Counted from the first letter of the stretch, positions 25,447-34,569 are shown. The stretch: 64,000 bases of DNA from an uncultured Dehalococcoidia bacterium (GCA_958296445.1 OY282565.1:3087570-3151569), one strand, 5' to 3'. The notes: generated from the sequence alone by a model not told the origin. A program made the numbers and translations.

Positions 25447-25590
25447 TTATCTGAATCAAGATTTACCAAATTAAAGGATTCGCCGGATGAAAAATCCTGA
25501 AAATCCTCTAATCCAGCAAATCCTGATTCAGACAAACCGAAAAATCCCGAAAATCCCCCAACCCCGAAAACCCCGACTCAGACACCCCCC
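25447..25590. repeat. CTGAATCAGG / CCTGATTCAG repeat family
   Basis: ATCTGAATCAAGATTTACC and opposed AAATCCTGATTCAGACAAAC, followed by repeated CCGAAAA(A)TCCCGAAAATCCC motifs and a second GACTCAGACA. A cleaner copy with the same termini lies at 52898-52986. The 25240-25593 spacer holds only this and MITE copy 3. Confidence 0.65.
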
Positions 25591-25593
25591 AAG

Positions 25594-26685
25594 CTAAAAA
25601 ACAATCACCCCCCGCCCAATCTCCCCCTTGTCCATATCATCGTAGGCTTCGTTGATCTGCTCCAGCGAGTAATGCCGCACCACCAGATCATCCAGATTCA
25701 GCTTGCCCGCGTGATACAGATCGGCGAACTTGGGCATATCCACCCGCGCATGAGTCGAGCCGTAATACGTCCCCCGCACCGTCTTTTCCATCCGCACCAT
25801 ATCCACCGCGTTCAGCGGCGCCTCGGCCCCGAAAGGCGCGATACCCACCAGCGTGACCACCCCCGACTTGCCCGCCATATCGTAAGCCGCGCGAATAGTC
25901 GCCGTGGATCCCACCACCTCAAAAGTGAAATCCGCCCCGCGACCGTTAGTAAGCTCCTTAACCCGCGCCACCGGATCCACATCCGACGCATTGACCGTAT
26001 GCGTCGCCCCGAACTTCATAGCGAACTCCAACTGGCTCTCCCGCAGGTCTACCGCAATGATTTTGGTAGCGTTCATCAGAGCCGCCCCCATAATCACATT
26101 GATGCCCACGCCCCCGCAGCCCACCACCGCCACCGTGCTGCCCGGCGTCACCCTAGCGCTGTTCACCACCGCCCCCACGCCCGTCGGCACACAACAGCCA
26201 ATCAGCGCCGCCTGCGCCATCGGCGTAGGCATATCAATCGGAACGCACCCCATTTCGGGAACCACCGCATACTCCGCGAAGCAGGCCACCTTGCCCATGT
26301 GATGTATCCGCTGCTCCCCCTTATGCAAACGCTGCGTGCCGTCCATCATATTCGGCCCGGTAGCCATATGATTGTCGCAAACCTGCGACGCCCCCTGCAA
26401 ACACGAATGGCAACGCCCGCAGGCCGGAACAAACGACAATATCACCTGCTGCCCAGGACGCACCGAAGTCACCCCCGGCCCCACCACCTCCACCGTTCCC
26501 GCCCCCTCATGCCCCAGCACCACCGGCATAGCGATAGGCGCATCGCCATGCATAAAATGCCGGTCGCTCCGGCAGATGCCCGCCGCCCCAATCCTCACCA
26601 GAACCTCCCCCTCCCGAGGGTCATCCAGCCCCACCTCCTCAACCACCAACGGCGTCTTAGCCTCATACAAAACAGCAGCCTTCAC
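25594..26685 (-). CDS. Zinc-dependent alcohol dehydrogenase
   Basis: This 363-residue MDR-family enzyme resembles class III-type dehydrogenases. It has the catalytic zinc ligands in GAAGICRSDRHFMHG (Cys) and PVVLGHEGAGTVEVVGPGV (His-Glu), the structural zinc Cys set CGRCHSCLQGASQVC, and the NAD-binding VAVVGCGGVGINVIMGAALMNATKIIAVD. Two GTG codons follow AGGAGG; the second (26685) gives the usual MKAAVLYE start. It is monocistronic with its own promoter. The substrate is not identifiable. Confidence 0.9.
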   Translation of the reverse strand: MKAAVLYEAKTPLVVEEVGLDDPREGEVLVRIGAAGICRSDRHFMHGDAPIAMPVVLGHEGAGTVEVVGPGVTSVRPGQQVILSFVPACGRCHSCLQGASQVCDNHMATGPNMMDGTQRLHKGEQRIHHMGKVACFAEYAVVPEMGCVPIDMPTPMAQAALIGCCVPTGVGAVVNSARVTPGSTVAVVGCGGVGINVIMGAALMNATKIIAVDLRESQLEFAMKFGATHTVNASDVDPVARVKELTNGRGADFTFEVVGSTATIRAAYDMAGKSGVVTLVGIAPFGAEAPLNAVDMVRMEKTVRGTYYGSTHARVDMPKFADLYHAGKLNLDDLVVRHYSLEQINEAYDDMDKGEIGRGVIVF

Positions 26686-26752
26686 CACAAACCTCCTACC
26701 AAAATCATCAGCATCCCACACGCCCCACCCGCAACACCAAACCGCCGCCTAT

Positions 26753-26779
26753 ATTCTACCCCAACACCCCCCCTGTCAA
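26753..26779 (-). promoter_or_regulatory. Candidate promoter for the alcohol dehydrogenase
   Basis: On the minus strand: TTGACA (26774-26779), then TAGAAT (26753-26758) at 15 bases, or AATATA at 18 bases. It lies about 65 bases before the start codon. A plus-strand TATAAT 20 bases away makes the region divergent. Confidence 0.55.
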
Positions 26780-26799
26780 TCACCCCCCACCCCATACTG

Positions 26800-26805
26800 T
26801 ATAAT
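26800..26805 (+). promoter_or_regulatory. Candidate -10 for the DUF433 gene
   Basis: A perfect TATAAT lies 33 bases before the GTG start. No good -35 is visible upstream. Confidence 0.5.
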
Positions 26806-26837
26806 ACCCCTCAACACCCCCCCCCAAAGAGGACGCC

Positions 26838-27446
26838 GTGAACCGTAACCCAGCCTCATCCCAAACCATCAACCGGGTGCTGAAGCATCACAGACTAGTC
26901 GAGGAAGCCATAGGCGGCCTAGCCGCAGTGCTGGAACGGCACAAACTAGCTACGAAAGCAGCCAACGACCTAGCCCAGACCCTAGAGCAACACAAAACCG
27001 CCCTAGCAGCGACAGGCGGCTTAGGCCAAACTCTAGAGCAATACCAACTAGCCCTAGAATCAACCGGCGGCCTATCGGCAACCCTAGAGCAACACAAACT
27101 CTCCCAAGAAGCAGCCAACGACCTAACCCAGACCCTAGAGCAACACAAAACCGCCCTAGAAGCGGCCGGCGGCGTAGCCCGCCTGCTGAAACAACACAAA
27201 CTCTCCCTAGAAGCAGCCCACGAACTAGGCCACATCATCACCGTCGAAGCAGGAAAGCGGGGCGGCAAACCCTGTATTCGCGGCTCACGCTTTACCGTCT
27301 ATGACATCCTAGAATACCTAACCTCGGGTATGTCCAAAGACGAAATACTGGCAGACTTTCCCGAACTAACACAACAAGACATCCACGCCTGCCTAACCTT
27401 CGCCGCAGACCTCGACCAACGGCTCGCCGCATTGCCGCCCCTATGA
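26838..27446 (+). CDS. DUF433 protein with N-terminal 17-residue repeats
   Basis: This 202-residue protein has two parts. Residues about 20-130 consist of six to seven copies of a 17-residue unit (LAQTLEQHKTALAATGG type), predicted as a long helical or coiled array. Residues 135-200 are a DUF433 domain (GKRGGKPCIRGSRFTVYDIL, SGMSKDEILADFPELTQQDI), a small helix-turn-helix fold normally about 75 residues and usually acting as an antitoxin beside a DUF5615 PIN-like toxin. No toxin gene is adjacent. The start is GTG with GAGGA five bases upstream. Confidence 0.85.
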   Translation: MNRNPASSQTINRVLKHHRLVEEAIGGLAAVLERHKLATKAANDLAQTLEQHKTALAATGGLGQTLEQYQLALESTGGLSATLEQHKLSQEAANDLTQTLEQHKTALEAAGGVARLLKQHKLSLEAAHELGHIITVEAGKRGGKPCIRGSRFTVYDILEYLTSGMSKDEILADFPELTQQDIHACLTFAADLDQRLAALPPL

Positions 27447-27460
27447 AATTCCCCCCGTAC

Positions 27461-27487
27461 CCCGTAGGGGCGCACAGCCGTGCGCCC
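27461..27487. repeat. GTAGGGGCGCAC palindromic repeat
   Basis: A copy identical to that at 17450 lies between the convergent DUF433 and ion-channel genes, where its stem could also act as a terminator. Confidence 0.8.
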
Positions 27488-27528
27488 ACCCCCGCAACCA
27501 AGCACCAACCCACGAACTAGGCCACCCC

Positions 27529-28362
27529 CTACCCCCCACCATCCTCCTCCCGCCGCCGCTGCTCCAACTGCTGCTCCAACCGCCGCATAGACTGCTGCGT
27601 ACTCCGAAGCTCCCGCAACAAAGCATCCGACGTAGGCGGCCGCTCCAATTCCAACAAACGCTCCTGCTTCGCCTCATCCAAATTGTTGATCACTATAGCG
27701 ATAAACATATTTATCACTATAAACGTCCCCAGCACCACAAAACTGACAAAATATATCCACGTCAGCGGATGATACTCCATCGCCTTGTACAGCAAATCAA
27801 CCCACCCCTCCAGCGTCAGCACCCGGAACAGCGTCAGCAACGACACGCTCAGACTCCCCCAGTGTTCCGGGTCGTGCTTATGAAACAACTGATACCCGAT
27901 GATGGCGTAAACATACAGCATCAGGCTTATCAGTATCAGAATATGCAACATACTCGGAATCGAGCGCACCAGCGTCGCCACAATCAGCCGCAGCTCCGGC
28001 ACCGCCGACACCAGCCGCAACAACCGCAGCAGCCGCGCCATCCGCGCAATGACCGCAAATCCCCCCGTCGCCGGAATCAGCGAAAACACGATTATCGAAA
28101 AGTCAAAAACATTCCACCCGTCCCGGAAATAACGATCCGCCCGCGGCGAAACCGCGAATATCTTTAACCCCGCCTCCGCAATAAATATCCCCAGCGTCAC
28201 CTGATGACTCAACTGCATCCACACCCCATAATCCCTCACCACCTCCGGCAGCGTCTCCAGCCCCAGCACCACCGCGTTGGCAAGAATCAGCGCAATAATA
28301 AAATACTCAAACCAATGAGAATGAGTCACCCGATGGGCCAAGTTTCGCATCCGGTCAAGCAT
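27529..28362 (-). CDS. Voltage-gated sodium channel-like ion transporter (NavBac type)
   Basis: This single-domain six-transmembrane channel has about 277 residues. S1-S3 are followed by an S4 with spaced arginines (VIARMARLLRLLRLVSAVPELR), S5 (LHILILISLMLYVYAIIGYQLF), the pore with selectivity filter TLEGWVD (compare TLESWAS in NaChBac), S6 (FVVLGTFIVINMFIAIVINNL) and a C-terminal coiled coil (LLRELRSTQQSMRRLEQQLEQRR) expected to tetramerise it. The filter Glu predicts sodium selectivity. I place the start at the ATG at 28362, 13 bases after the uvrD stop; earlier in-frame starts would overlap it. Confidence 0.88.
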   Translation of the reverse strand: MLDRMRNLAHRVTHSHWFEYFIIALILANAVVLGLETLPEVVRDYGVWMQLSHQVTLGIFIAEAGLKIFAVSPRADRYFRDGWNVFDFSIIVFSLIPATGGFAVIARMARLLRLLRLVSAVPELRLIVATLVRSIPSMLHILILISLMLYVYAIIGYQLFHKHDPEHWGSLSVSLLTLFRVLTLEGWVDLLYKAMEYHPLTWIYFVSFVVLGTFIVINMFIAIVINNLDEAKQERLLELERPPTSDALLRELRSTQQSMRRLEQQLEQRRREEDGGG

Positions 28363-28375
28363 ATCGCGGAACCCG

Positions 28376-30640
28376 TTACCTCCCCCCCAAACCCGAATCC
28401 CCCGAACCCTCCAGCCTCTCCAGCGGCGCATAGCTCAATAGCAGCCGCTTGGCCCCCACCCCGCCGGAAAACTCCACCGTTATCTCCACATCCGACGCCG
28501 TAGGGTCATAAGCCGTAACAATCCCCTCCCCAAAAGCCCGGTGCCGCACCGCGTCCCCCACCCGCAGCCGCTCCGCCGCCGGGCCTGCCGCGGCCGCGGC
28601 CGCCAGCGCCGCCGCCCGGATCGACCCCCCGCGCCCATCGTCCGCCGCAACCGCCCCCGCCCGCCCCCGGCCCAGCGCCGCCGACGCCACCAGCCCCCCC
28701 GGTATCTCCCGCAAAAACCGCGACGCCACCGCCGGCCCGCTGGTCGTCCCGTTCCTGAACCCCCGCCGGAACGCCCGCAACAAATACAGCCTCTGCTGCG
28801 CCCGCGTCATCCCCACATAGCACAACCGCCGCTCCTCCTCCACCTGCTCCTCGCTGTCCAACGACCGGCTATGCGGCAGCAGCCCCTCCTCCAGCCCCAC
28901 AATAAACACCACCGGAAACTCCAGCCCCTTCGCCTGATGCAACGTAATAAGCGTAAGCGAATCCTCCGCCTCCTCATATTCGTCCACCTGCGACACCAAA
29001 GCCGTCCGCTCCAGCAACCCCGCCAACCCGTCCGGCGGCGTTTCCGCATTGAATTCCTGCGCCAACGCCCGGTACGCCAGCACATTCTCCCACCGCTCTT
29101 CCGGCCGGTCGTCGCTTTCCTGTATATGCTTCCGCAGCCCCGACTCCTCCAGCAACAAATCAACCAGCTTAACTATCTCCACTTCCTGACTCAACGCCGC
29201 CAGCCGGTCAATCACCCCCGCGAACCGCGCCACCGCCGCCACCGTGCGCGACGCCAGCCGCGCCGGGCAAGGCATCCCCGACTCCCGGGCCGCCGCCACC
29301 CGCCGCATCCCCTCAAACATCGAAATCCCCTGCGACGCCGCCCACTGCCCGATCTGCTGAATCGACTTAACCCCAATCCCCCGGGGCGGCACGCTGATAA
29401 TCCGCGACAGGCTAACATCATCCTGCTGGTTGTAGAGCAGCCGCAGATACGCCGTCAAATCCTTGATTTCCCGCCGCTGGTAAAACCGCGTCCCCCCCAC
29501 CAGCCGGTACTTCACCCCCTGGCTCAAACACGCCTCCTCCAGCGCCCGCGATTGCGCGTTCACCCGGTACAGCACCGCGCAGTCCCCCGGCTTGAACCCC
29601 TCCTCCCGCGCCAGACGCCCGATTTCCGCAATAACGCTGCCCGCCTCCTCATCCTCGGTATACGCCTCATGCAACTGCACCGGCAGCCCCGTAGCGTTCT
29701 CCGTGAAAAGCCCGTTCTCCAGCCGCTGCCCATTAGAGGAAATCAACCCCTGCGCCGCGTTAAGAATCGTCGCCGTCGAGCGGTAATTCTGCCCCAGCGC
29801 AATCACCCGCGCCCCCGGATAATCCGTCTTGAAATTCAAGATATTACGCACATCCGCGCTGCGCCAAGAATAAATCGACTGATCCGGATCCCCCACCACG
29901 CAAAAGTTCTCATGCGTCCGCGCCAGCATCTGCGAAATCCGGTATTGGGCAATGTTCGTATCCTGAAACTCGTCCACCATCAGATAGTTATAACGCTGCT
30001 GATAACGCCCCAGCACCGCCGGAAACTCCCGGAAAAGCTGCGCCGTCCGCAGCAACAAATCATCAAAATCCAACGCGCTGTTCCGCCCCAGCAGCTCCTC
30101 ATATAAGCGATAGACCCTAGCGCAAACCTCCTCGAAATAATCCCCCTGCGCCTGCTGCGCCATCACCCGCGAATCCTGCAACACGCTCTTCGCCCGCGAA
30201 ATCCGCGACAGCACCGCCCGCGGCGGAAACCGCCTAGGATCATACCCCCCGTCCTCAAGACACTGCTTAATCGCCGCCGTCTGGTCAGCATCATCATAAA
30301 TCAGATAATTGCGCGGCAGCCCCAGATGCTCCCCCTCCCGCCGCAGCAACCGGGCGCAAAAAGAATGAAAAGTCCCCGCCGTAAGCGCATCGCTATGCCC
30401 CCCCACCAGCCGCCCCAGCCTATCCCCCATCTCCCGCGCCGCCTTATTAGTGAACGTCATCGCCAAAATATCATACGGCCTAACCCCGCACCCCAGCACC
30501 AGCCAAGCAATCCGGTGCGTAATAACCCGCGTCTTCCCGCTACCCGGCCCCGCCACAATCAGCAACGGCCCCTCCACCGTCTCCACAGCCTCCCGCTGCG
30601 CCGGATTCAACCCCCCCAAAAGCTCAGCCGCAACAACCAT
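28376..30640 (-). CDS. pcrA: ATP-dependent DNA helicase UvrD/PcrA
   Basis: This SF1A 3'-5' helicase acts in repair and fork restart. The 754-residue protein has every motif: Q-motif LNPAQREAVETVEGPLLIVAGPGSGKTRVITHRIAWL (Walker A), motif Ia MTFTNKAAREM, Walker B MVDEFQDTN, motif III VGDPDQSIYSWRSAD, motif IV GQNYRSTATIL, motif V LHQAKGLEFPVVFIVGLEEGLLPH and motif VI EERRLCYVGMTRAQQRLYL. A C-terminal Tudor-like tail (RVGDAVRHRAFGEGIVTAY) is typical of PcrA. The start is the ATG at 30640 after GGGGGAG. The channel gene follows on the same strand. Confidence 0.95.
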   Translation of the reverse strand: MVVAAELLGGLNPAQREAVETVEGPLLIVAGPGSGKTRVITHRIAWLVLGCGVRPYDILAMTFTNKAAREMGDRLGRLVGGHSDALTAGTFHSFCARLLRREGEHLGLPRNYLIYDDADQTAAIKQCLEDGGYDPRRFPPRAVLSRISRAKSVLQDSRVMAQQAQGDYFEEVCARVYRLYEELLGRNSALDFDDLLLRTAQLFREFPAVLGRYQQRYNYLMVDEFQDTNIAQYRISQMLARTHENFCVVGDPDQSIYSWRSADVRNILNFKTDYPGARVIALGQNYRSTATILNAAQGLISSNGQRLENGLFTENATGLPVQLHEAYTEDEEAGSVIAEIGRLAREEGFKPGDCAVLYRVNAQSRALEEACLSQGVKYRLVGGTRFYQRREIKDLTAYLRLLYNQQDDVSLSRIISVPPRGIGVKSIQQIGQWAASQGISMFEGMRRVAAARESGMPCPARLASRTVAAVARFAGVIDRLAALSQEVEIVKLVDLLLEESGLRKHIQESDDRPEERWENVLAYRALAQEFNAETPPDGLAGLLERTALVSQVDEYEEAEDSLTLITLHQAKGLEFPVVFIVGLEEGLLPHSRSLDSEEQVEEERRLCYVGMTRAQQRLYLLRAFRRGFRNGTTSGPAVASRFLREIPGGLVASAALGRGRAGAVAADDGRGGSIRAAALAAAAAAGPAAERLRVGDAVRHRAFGEGIVTAYDPTASDVEITVEFSGGVGAKRLLLSYAPLERLEGSGDSGLGGR

Positions 30641-30777
30641 CAACAAACACTCCCCCAAAAAATTCCCATCAACCCCCCCAACCCCCCAGCCCGCCCCACA
30701 AGCGCCAATCCCTCCCACCCCGCTCTAAGCAACCCACAACCCCGCAAATTATACCCCATACCCCCCCAACCCCCAAC

Positions 30778-31622
30778 CCCCGTAGGGGCGCACTGCCGTG
30801 CGCCCACACCCCGGCAACCACACCCAAACCCCAACAACAAAATCCCCTCCCCCTCCGGGGGAGGGCTAGGGTGGGGGCGTCCCCCGGCCATCCCCAACAC
30901 CCCCCGGCGCAATTGATGACACCAACCCCTTGCCAACCCCGACAACCACTCCCTACCATAATAACGTGCCATAACCCAAACAACCCGCCCGTCATTCCGG
31001 CCCGCCCGTAATCCCGGCGCCCCTGTCATTCTGAGCAAAGCGAAGAATCCCACCCCAAACCGCCAGACCCTTCACCATCGCCCATAATCCCGGCCCCCCG
31101 TACCCCGTAGGGGCGCACTGCCGTGCGCCCGTCTCCCTCCACAACCACGCCCGAACACCTAACCCCAAAACCCCGGCCATCCCCAACACCCCCGGCGCCC
31201 ACCCCTCGGCAATTTGATGACACCAACCCCTTGCCAACCCCGATAACAACTCCCTAACATAATAACGTGCCATAACCCAAACAACCCGCCAACGGCCAAC
31301 CCGCCCATCAACCCCAAATGTCCGAAAATGCCCGAAAATGTCCGGCAAAACAAAAAACCCGCGCCCTTATACCCCTAATCAGAACCCCCGGACTGCCAAA
31401 ACCATCGGAACTATCCTGCCAATCCCTTAATCCTGAAAATCCTGATTCAGACAATAAAATGGCGGAAAATGGGAGAAAATGACAGGAAAATCAAAAAAAT
31501 CCCGAACCCCCCGAACTGCCGGAACTATCCCGCCAATCCCTGAAAACCCTAATTCAGACAACGAAACGGCAGGAAACGGCGGGAAATGGCAGGGAAAATA
31601 AAAAATCCCCCACCCCCTACGA
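30778..31622. repeat. Composite repeat region, no genes
   Basis: The 30641-31634 spacer is repetitive. It holds GTAGGGGCGCAC palindromes at 30778 and 31103, a CCCCTCCCCCTCCGGGGGAG palindrome near 30840, and two copies of a roughly 100-bp segment containing GATGACACCAACCCCTTGCC (starting near 30915 and 31215). A single CTGTCATTCTGAGCAAAGCG core lies at 31024. Then come GTCCGAAAATGCCCGAAAAT near 31319 and two stretches with GATTCAGACAA, GGGAAAATGACAGG and AATCAAAAAAATCCC near 31430-31610. The same series in the same order, inverted, occupies 60340-60724. Confidence 0.8.
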
Positions 31623-31634
31623 GGTGAACCCCCA

Positions 31635-32129
31635 ATGAGCCTAAAATCCATCCGCAACCAAATCAACGCCCTACGACGCAAATACGCCTTCCCTCTAGCC
31701 GTCCTGCGCCTCCGCCACCTGTCCGAGGAATACTGCCACGACTGGCACACCGCCCTAACCAACAACAAACCCCTACCCGAAGCCCACCCCTTCATCCTGA
31801 AAATCGCCAAAGAAGTCCTGCCCCTAAACACCTTTATGTCCCTCCACCACTACCTAAACCGCCACCGCGAAAACAAAACCACCCCCGAACCCCGGGCCAT
31901 CGCCGTAACCCTGTTCCCCAACCACGCTAACAGCCTCCTATTCACCCATCTATTCGCCGGCGAACTAACCCCCAAACCCAAACCCGCGCCCCCCTTCGGC
32001 ATCATCCCCCGCCAACGCCCCCAACGCACCCGCGCCATAGACCCCTACACTCGCGCCATCACCCGCCAACTACGCGAAACCCTCCGCAACCCCCGCAAAG
32101 CCGGGAACCCACAGCCCCCCCTGCGTTGA
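31635..32129 (+). CDS. Hypothetical protein
   Basis: This 164-residue protein has ATG at 31635 preceded by GAGGTGA. It is basic, with an N-terminal charged helix (MSLKSIRNQINALRRKYAF), a central part with EEYCHDWHTALTNNKPLPEAHPFILKIA, HHYLNRHRENK and a Pro/Arg-rich C-terminus. Codon use (CTA, GTA, C-ending) matches the neighbouring plus-strand genes, which supports it as coding. I recognise no domain; the many His, Arg and Lys residues would suit nucleic acid binding, but that is speculation. Confidence 0.5.
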   Translation: MSLKSIRNQINALRRKYAFPLAVLRLRHLSEEYCHDWHTALTNNKPLPEAHPFILKIAKEVLPLNTFMSLHHYLNRHRENKTTPEPRAIAVTLFPNHANSLLFTHLFAGELTPKPKPAPPFGIIPRQRPQRTRAIDPYTRAITRQLRETLRNPRKAGNPQPPLR

Positions 32130-32258
32130 CCCTATTCGCGCCCGTAGCCTACAATCTCTCTAGCCCACAACCGCCGGAAACCCGTTGCCGCAACCCCGGC
32201 CCGTTACCGGCAGCCCCGGCAACGCAAAACCCCGGCAATGCCGGACAAGGAGAGAACG

Positions 32259-33086
32259 ATGGCCCACGAGGATTATTCCCATCCCGAATACCTAGTCGAA
32301 CCCGAATGGCTGGACGCCCACAAAGACGACCCCGCCCTGGTAATCGTAGACTGCGACATAGACGCCGCCTACAACCGCGCCCACATCCCCGGCTCCGTCG
32401 CCGTTCCCGACAACTTCGAGAAAGACCCCGACACCGGGCGCATACACCTAATGTCGCCCCCCCAGTTTCAAGCAATGTGCCAGCGGCTAGGAATCGGCGA
32501 CGATTCCCTAGTAATCTGCTACGACAACTCCCAAAGCCTCTACGCCGCCCGCCTCTGGTGGGCGCTCAACACCTACGGCCACCGCAACGCCAAAGTGCTC
32601 AACGGCGGCTGGCGCGGCTGGATCGCCGCCAACCGCCCCGTCGGCCTAGAACGCCCCACCCCTCCCCAAAACGCCGTATTCACCCCCAACCGCGACGAGT
32701 CCCTCCTAGTCAAAGCAGACGAACTAAAAGAAGCCTGCAACCTAGCGGATTCCGTAATCTGGGACGTCCGCAGCGACGGAGAATGGGACGGCAGCGAACA
32801 GCGCGGTAACCGCCGCGCCGGACACATCCCCGGCGCAGTACACCTAGAATGGTTCAACGTAATGAACCGCCAAACCCACCGCTTCAAGCCCGCCAACGAA
32901 ATCCGCCAACTCCTAGCCGACCACGGCATAACCCCCGACAAAAACGTCTACACCTATTGACAAGGCGGCATCCGTGCGGCGCACGGCGTATTCGTCCTCC
33001 AACTAGCCGGCTACCACCAAACCAAAAACTACGACGCCTCAATGGCCGAGTGGGCCAACCAAGACAACACCCCCCTAGAAACCTAA
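32259..33086 (+). CDS. Two-domain rhodanese, probable selenoprotein (in-frame TGA at catalytic Cys)
   Basis: Tandem-rhodanese sulfurtransferase of 275 residues if TGA is read through. Domain 1 (about 10-130) has VDCDIDAAYNRAHIPGSV and an inactive-site loop VICYDNSQSLYAARLWWAL with Asp in place of Cys, as usual. Domain 2 has VIWDVRSDGEW and RRAGHIPGAVHLEW. At the active site the frame reads V-Y-T-Y-[TGA]-Q-G-G-I-R-A-A-H; homologues have Cys there. The TGA is 32958-32960 (residue 234), and 41 conserved residues follow (GVFVLQLAGYHQ...) to a TAA at 33084. A 6-bp hairpin starts 12 bases after it. Start ATG 32259 has AAGGAGAG upstream. A nonsense mutation is the alternative. Confidence 0.75.
32972..32986 (+). 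promoter_or_regulatory. Candidate bacterial SECIS hairpin
   Basis: CCGTGC-GGC-GCACGG is a perfect 6-bp stem with a three-base GGC loop whose first G is 18 bases after the TGA. Bacterial SECIS apical loops are expected roughly 16-37 bases downstream and start with G. The bases also encode the conserved IRAAHG segment, so the hairpin could be coincidental. Confidence 0.5.
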
Positions 33087-33179
33087 CCCAAAACAAGGAG
33101 AACCCCCCAAAAAACCCCACCCTTTCGATCCCCGACCCAAATCAGCAATAGCCGCTATCCGTCATCAGGAGTCACCGGT

Positions 33180-33669
33180 ATCTGTCATCCCAAGCAACAA
33201 CCTGTCATTCTGAGCAAAGCGAAGAATCCCGCCTTGGGCCACCAGACCCTTCCCTTCGCCCAAGGCGCCAAAGGGAAATCCCGCAATTCCCTCAGAATTG
33301 ACCGAATTATAAGCATTCACCGAATGGGGGAAAATCCTCAAATCCTGAAAATCCTGATTCAGACAAAAGAAAATCGCGAAACTACTTCCGCCGCCCGTCA
33401 TCCCAAGCAACAATCCGTCATTCTGAACAAAGCAAAGAATCCCGCCTTGGGCAGCAAGACCCTTCCCGTAGCCCAAGGCCCCAAAGGGGAATTTCGCAAT
33501 TCCCTCAGAATTGACCGAATTATAAGCATTCACCGGATGGGGAAAAATCCTGAAAATCCTCAAATCCTGAAAATCCTGATTCAGACAAAAAATTGCGAAA
33601 TTACTTCCGCCGCCCGTCACTCCAAGCAACAATCTGTCATTCTGAGCAAAGCGAAGAATCCCGCCTTCC
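33180..33669. repeat. Three MITE-like copies interleaved with CCTGATTCAG repeats
   Basis: Copies lie at 33180-33296 (left end lost), 33369-33504 (both ends, GAAAATCGCGAAACTACTTC and GAATTTCGCAATTCCC) and 33587-33669 (right half lost). Between them sits a duplicated roughly 70-bp segment, CTCAGAATTGACCGAATTAT ... AATCCTGATTCAGACAAA. No gene is seen in 33087-33741. Confidence 0.8.
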
Positions 33670-33741
33670 CAAACCCCAATCCAAACAACCACGCCAAGAA
33701 CCCAAAGACCCGGCACGGAAAATAACGGAGAGACTGTCCTG

Positions 33742-34569
33742 ATGAAACGATTCGCGCTGTTTGCGTTGCTGCTGGCCGCCCTGGCCGCCCCCCTGGCCTG
33801 CGGCTGGTTAGGCGGTTCGTCCCCCGACGGGCCCCTGCGGCTAACCCCGGACGACGCGCAAGAGCTAGTTCTGGTCAACGCCGCCGAGGCCGCCCAGAGC
33901 CGCACCGTACTGCCCGCCGAGTTCGAGGCCAGCGTCGCCAACCTAGGGGACTACGGCGACGTCAACCAACTGGCGAGAATCACCCTGCCCTCCGGCCAAG
34001 TATTCGTATCCGGCGGCCAATTCGACTTCGCCGGCATCCGCCAAACTCTCCAGCAAAGCAACCACGCCGAAACCGCCCTCCGCGATTTCGAGCTATGGCA
34101 GTCCGCCGACGGCCAAGAAGCCCAGGCCCTCATAGAGGATGACGGCTACTTCATCAGCGGCGGCTCCCGGGCCGTCGCCGCCGTGCTACGATCCCTAGAC
34201 CGCGATCAGGGCCTGCTCTGGAACGACAACAAAAGCGAAATGAAGCAGGCCCTAGACCTAGCCGGCGAGGGCCTGCTCGTAACCGCCGCCGATGATTGTC
34301 GGCTGGAAGGCATAGCAAACTGCCGCGCGGCGGCCTGGGCCTTCGCCCGCGGCGAGCGCCGCCGCATCATCGAAGGCACCGGCATCCTGCTATTCCCCGA
34401 CGCCCCCGCCGCCGCCGCCGCCGCCCCCCTAGCCGAGCGAGCCATAGGCAACAACCAGTCCCTAACCCTAATCAGCATAGCCACCAACAACCAAACCATA
34501 ACCCTAAAAGTCGAAATAGACCGCGACAACTTCCCCCAACTAGAATTCCCCCTACCCCCCCAGCAGTAA
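33742..34569 (+). CDS. Probable secreted lipoprotein of unknown function
   Basis: This 275-residue protein has an N-terminal export signal MKRFALFALLLAALAAPLAC, with Cys20 as likely lipidation site, although the residue at -3 is Pro rather than the usual Leu. The mature part has no motif I recognise: SGQVFVSGGQFDFAGIRQTL, a helix, DDGYFISGGSRAVAAVLRSL, GEGLLVTAADDCRLEGIANC (two Cys that could pair) and an Ala-rich stretch DAPAAAAAAPLAERA. It ends Pro-rich (FPQLEFPLPPQQ). The ATG has CGGAGAGA upstream. It appears monocistronic. Extracytoplasmic location is the only confident inference. Confidence 0.65.
   Translation: MKRFALFALLLAALAAPLACGWLGGSSPDGPLRLTPDDAQELVLVNAAEAAQSRTVLPAEFEASVANLGDYGDVNQLARITLPSGQVFVSGGQFDFAGIRQTLQQSNHAETALRDFELWQSADGQEAQALIEDDGYFISGGSRAVAAVLRSLDRDQGLLWNDNKSEMKQALDLAGEGLLVTAADDCRLEGIANCRAAAWAFARGERRRIIEGTGILLFPDAPAAAAAAPLAERAIGNNQSLTLISIATNNQTITLKVEIDRDNFPQLEFPLPPQQ

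Noticed and set aside
32238..32960. Rhodanese ending at the TGA as a normal 240-residue protein
   Set aside because: The TGA would remove the catalytic loop and about 40 conserved residues that are still encoded in frame just after it; a complete protein with recoded TGA explains the sequence better, although a nonsense mutation cannot be ruled out.
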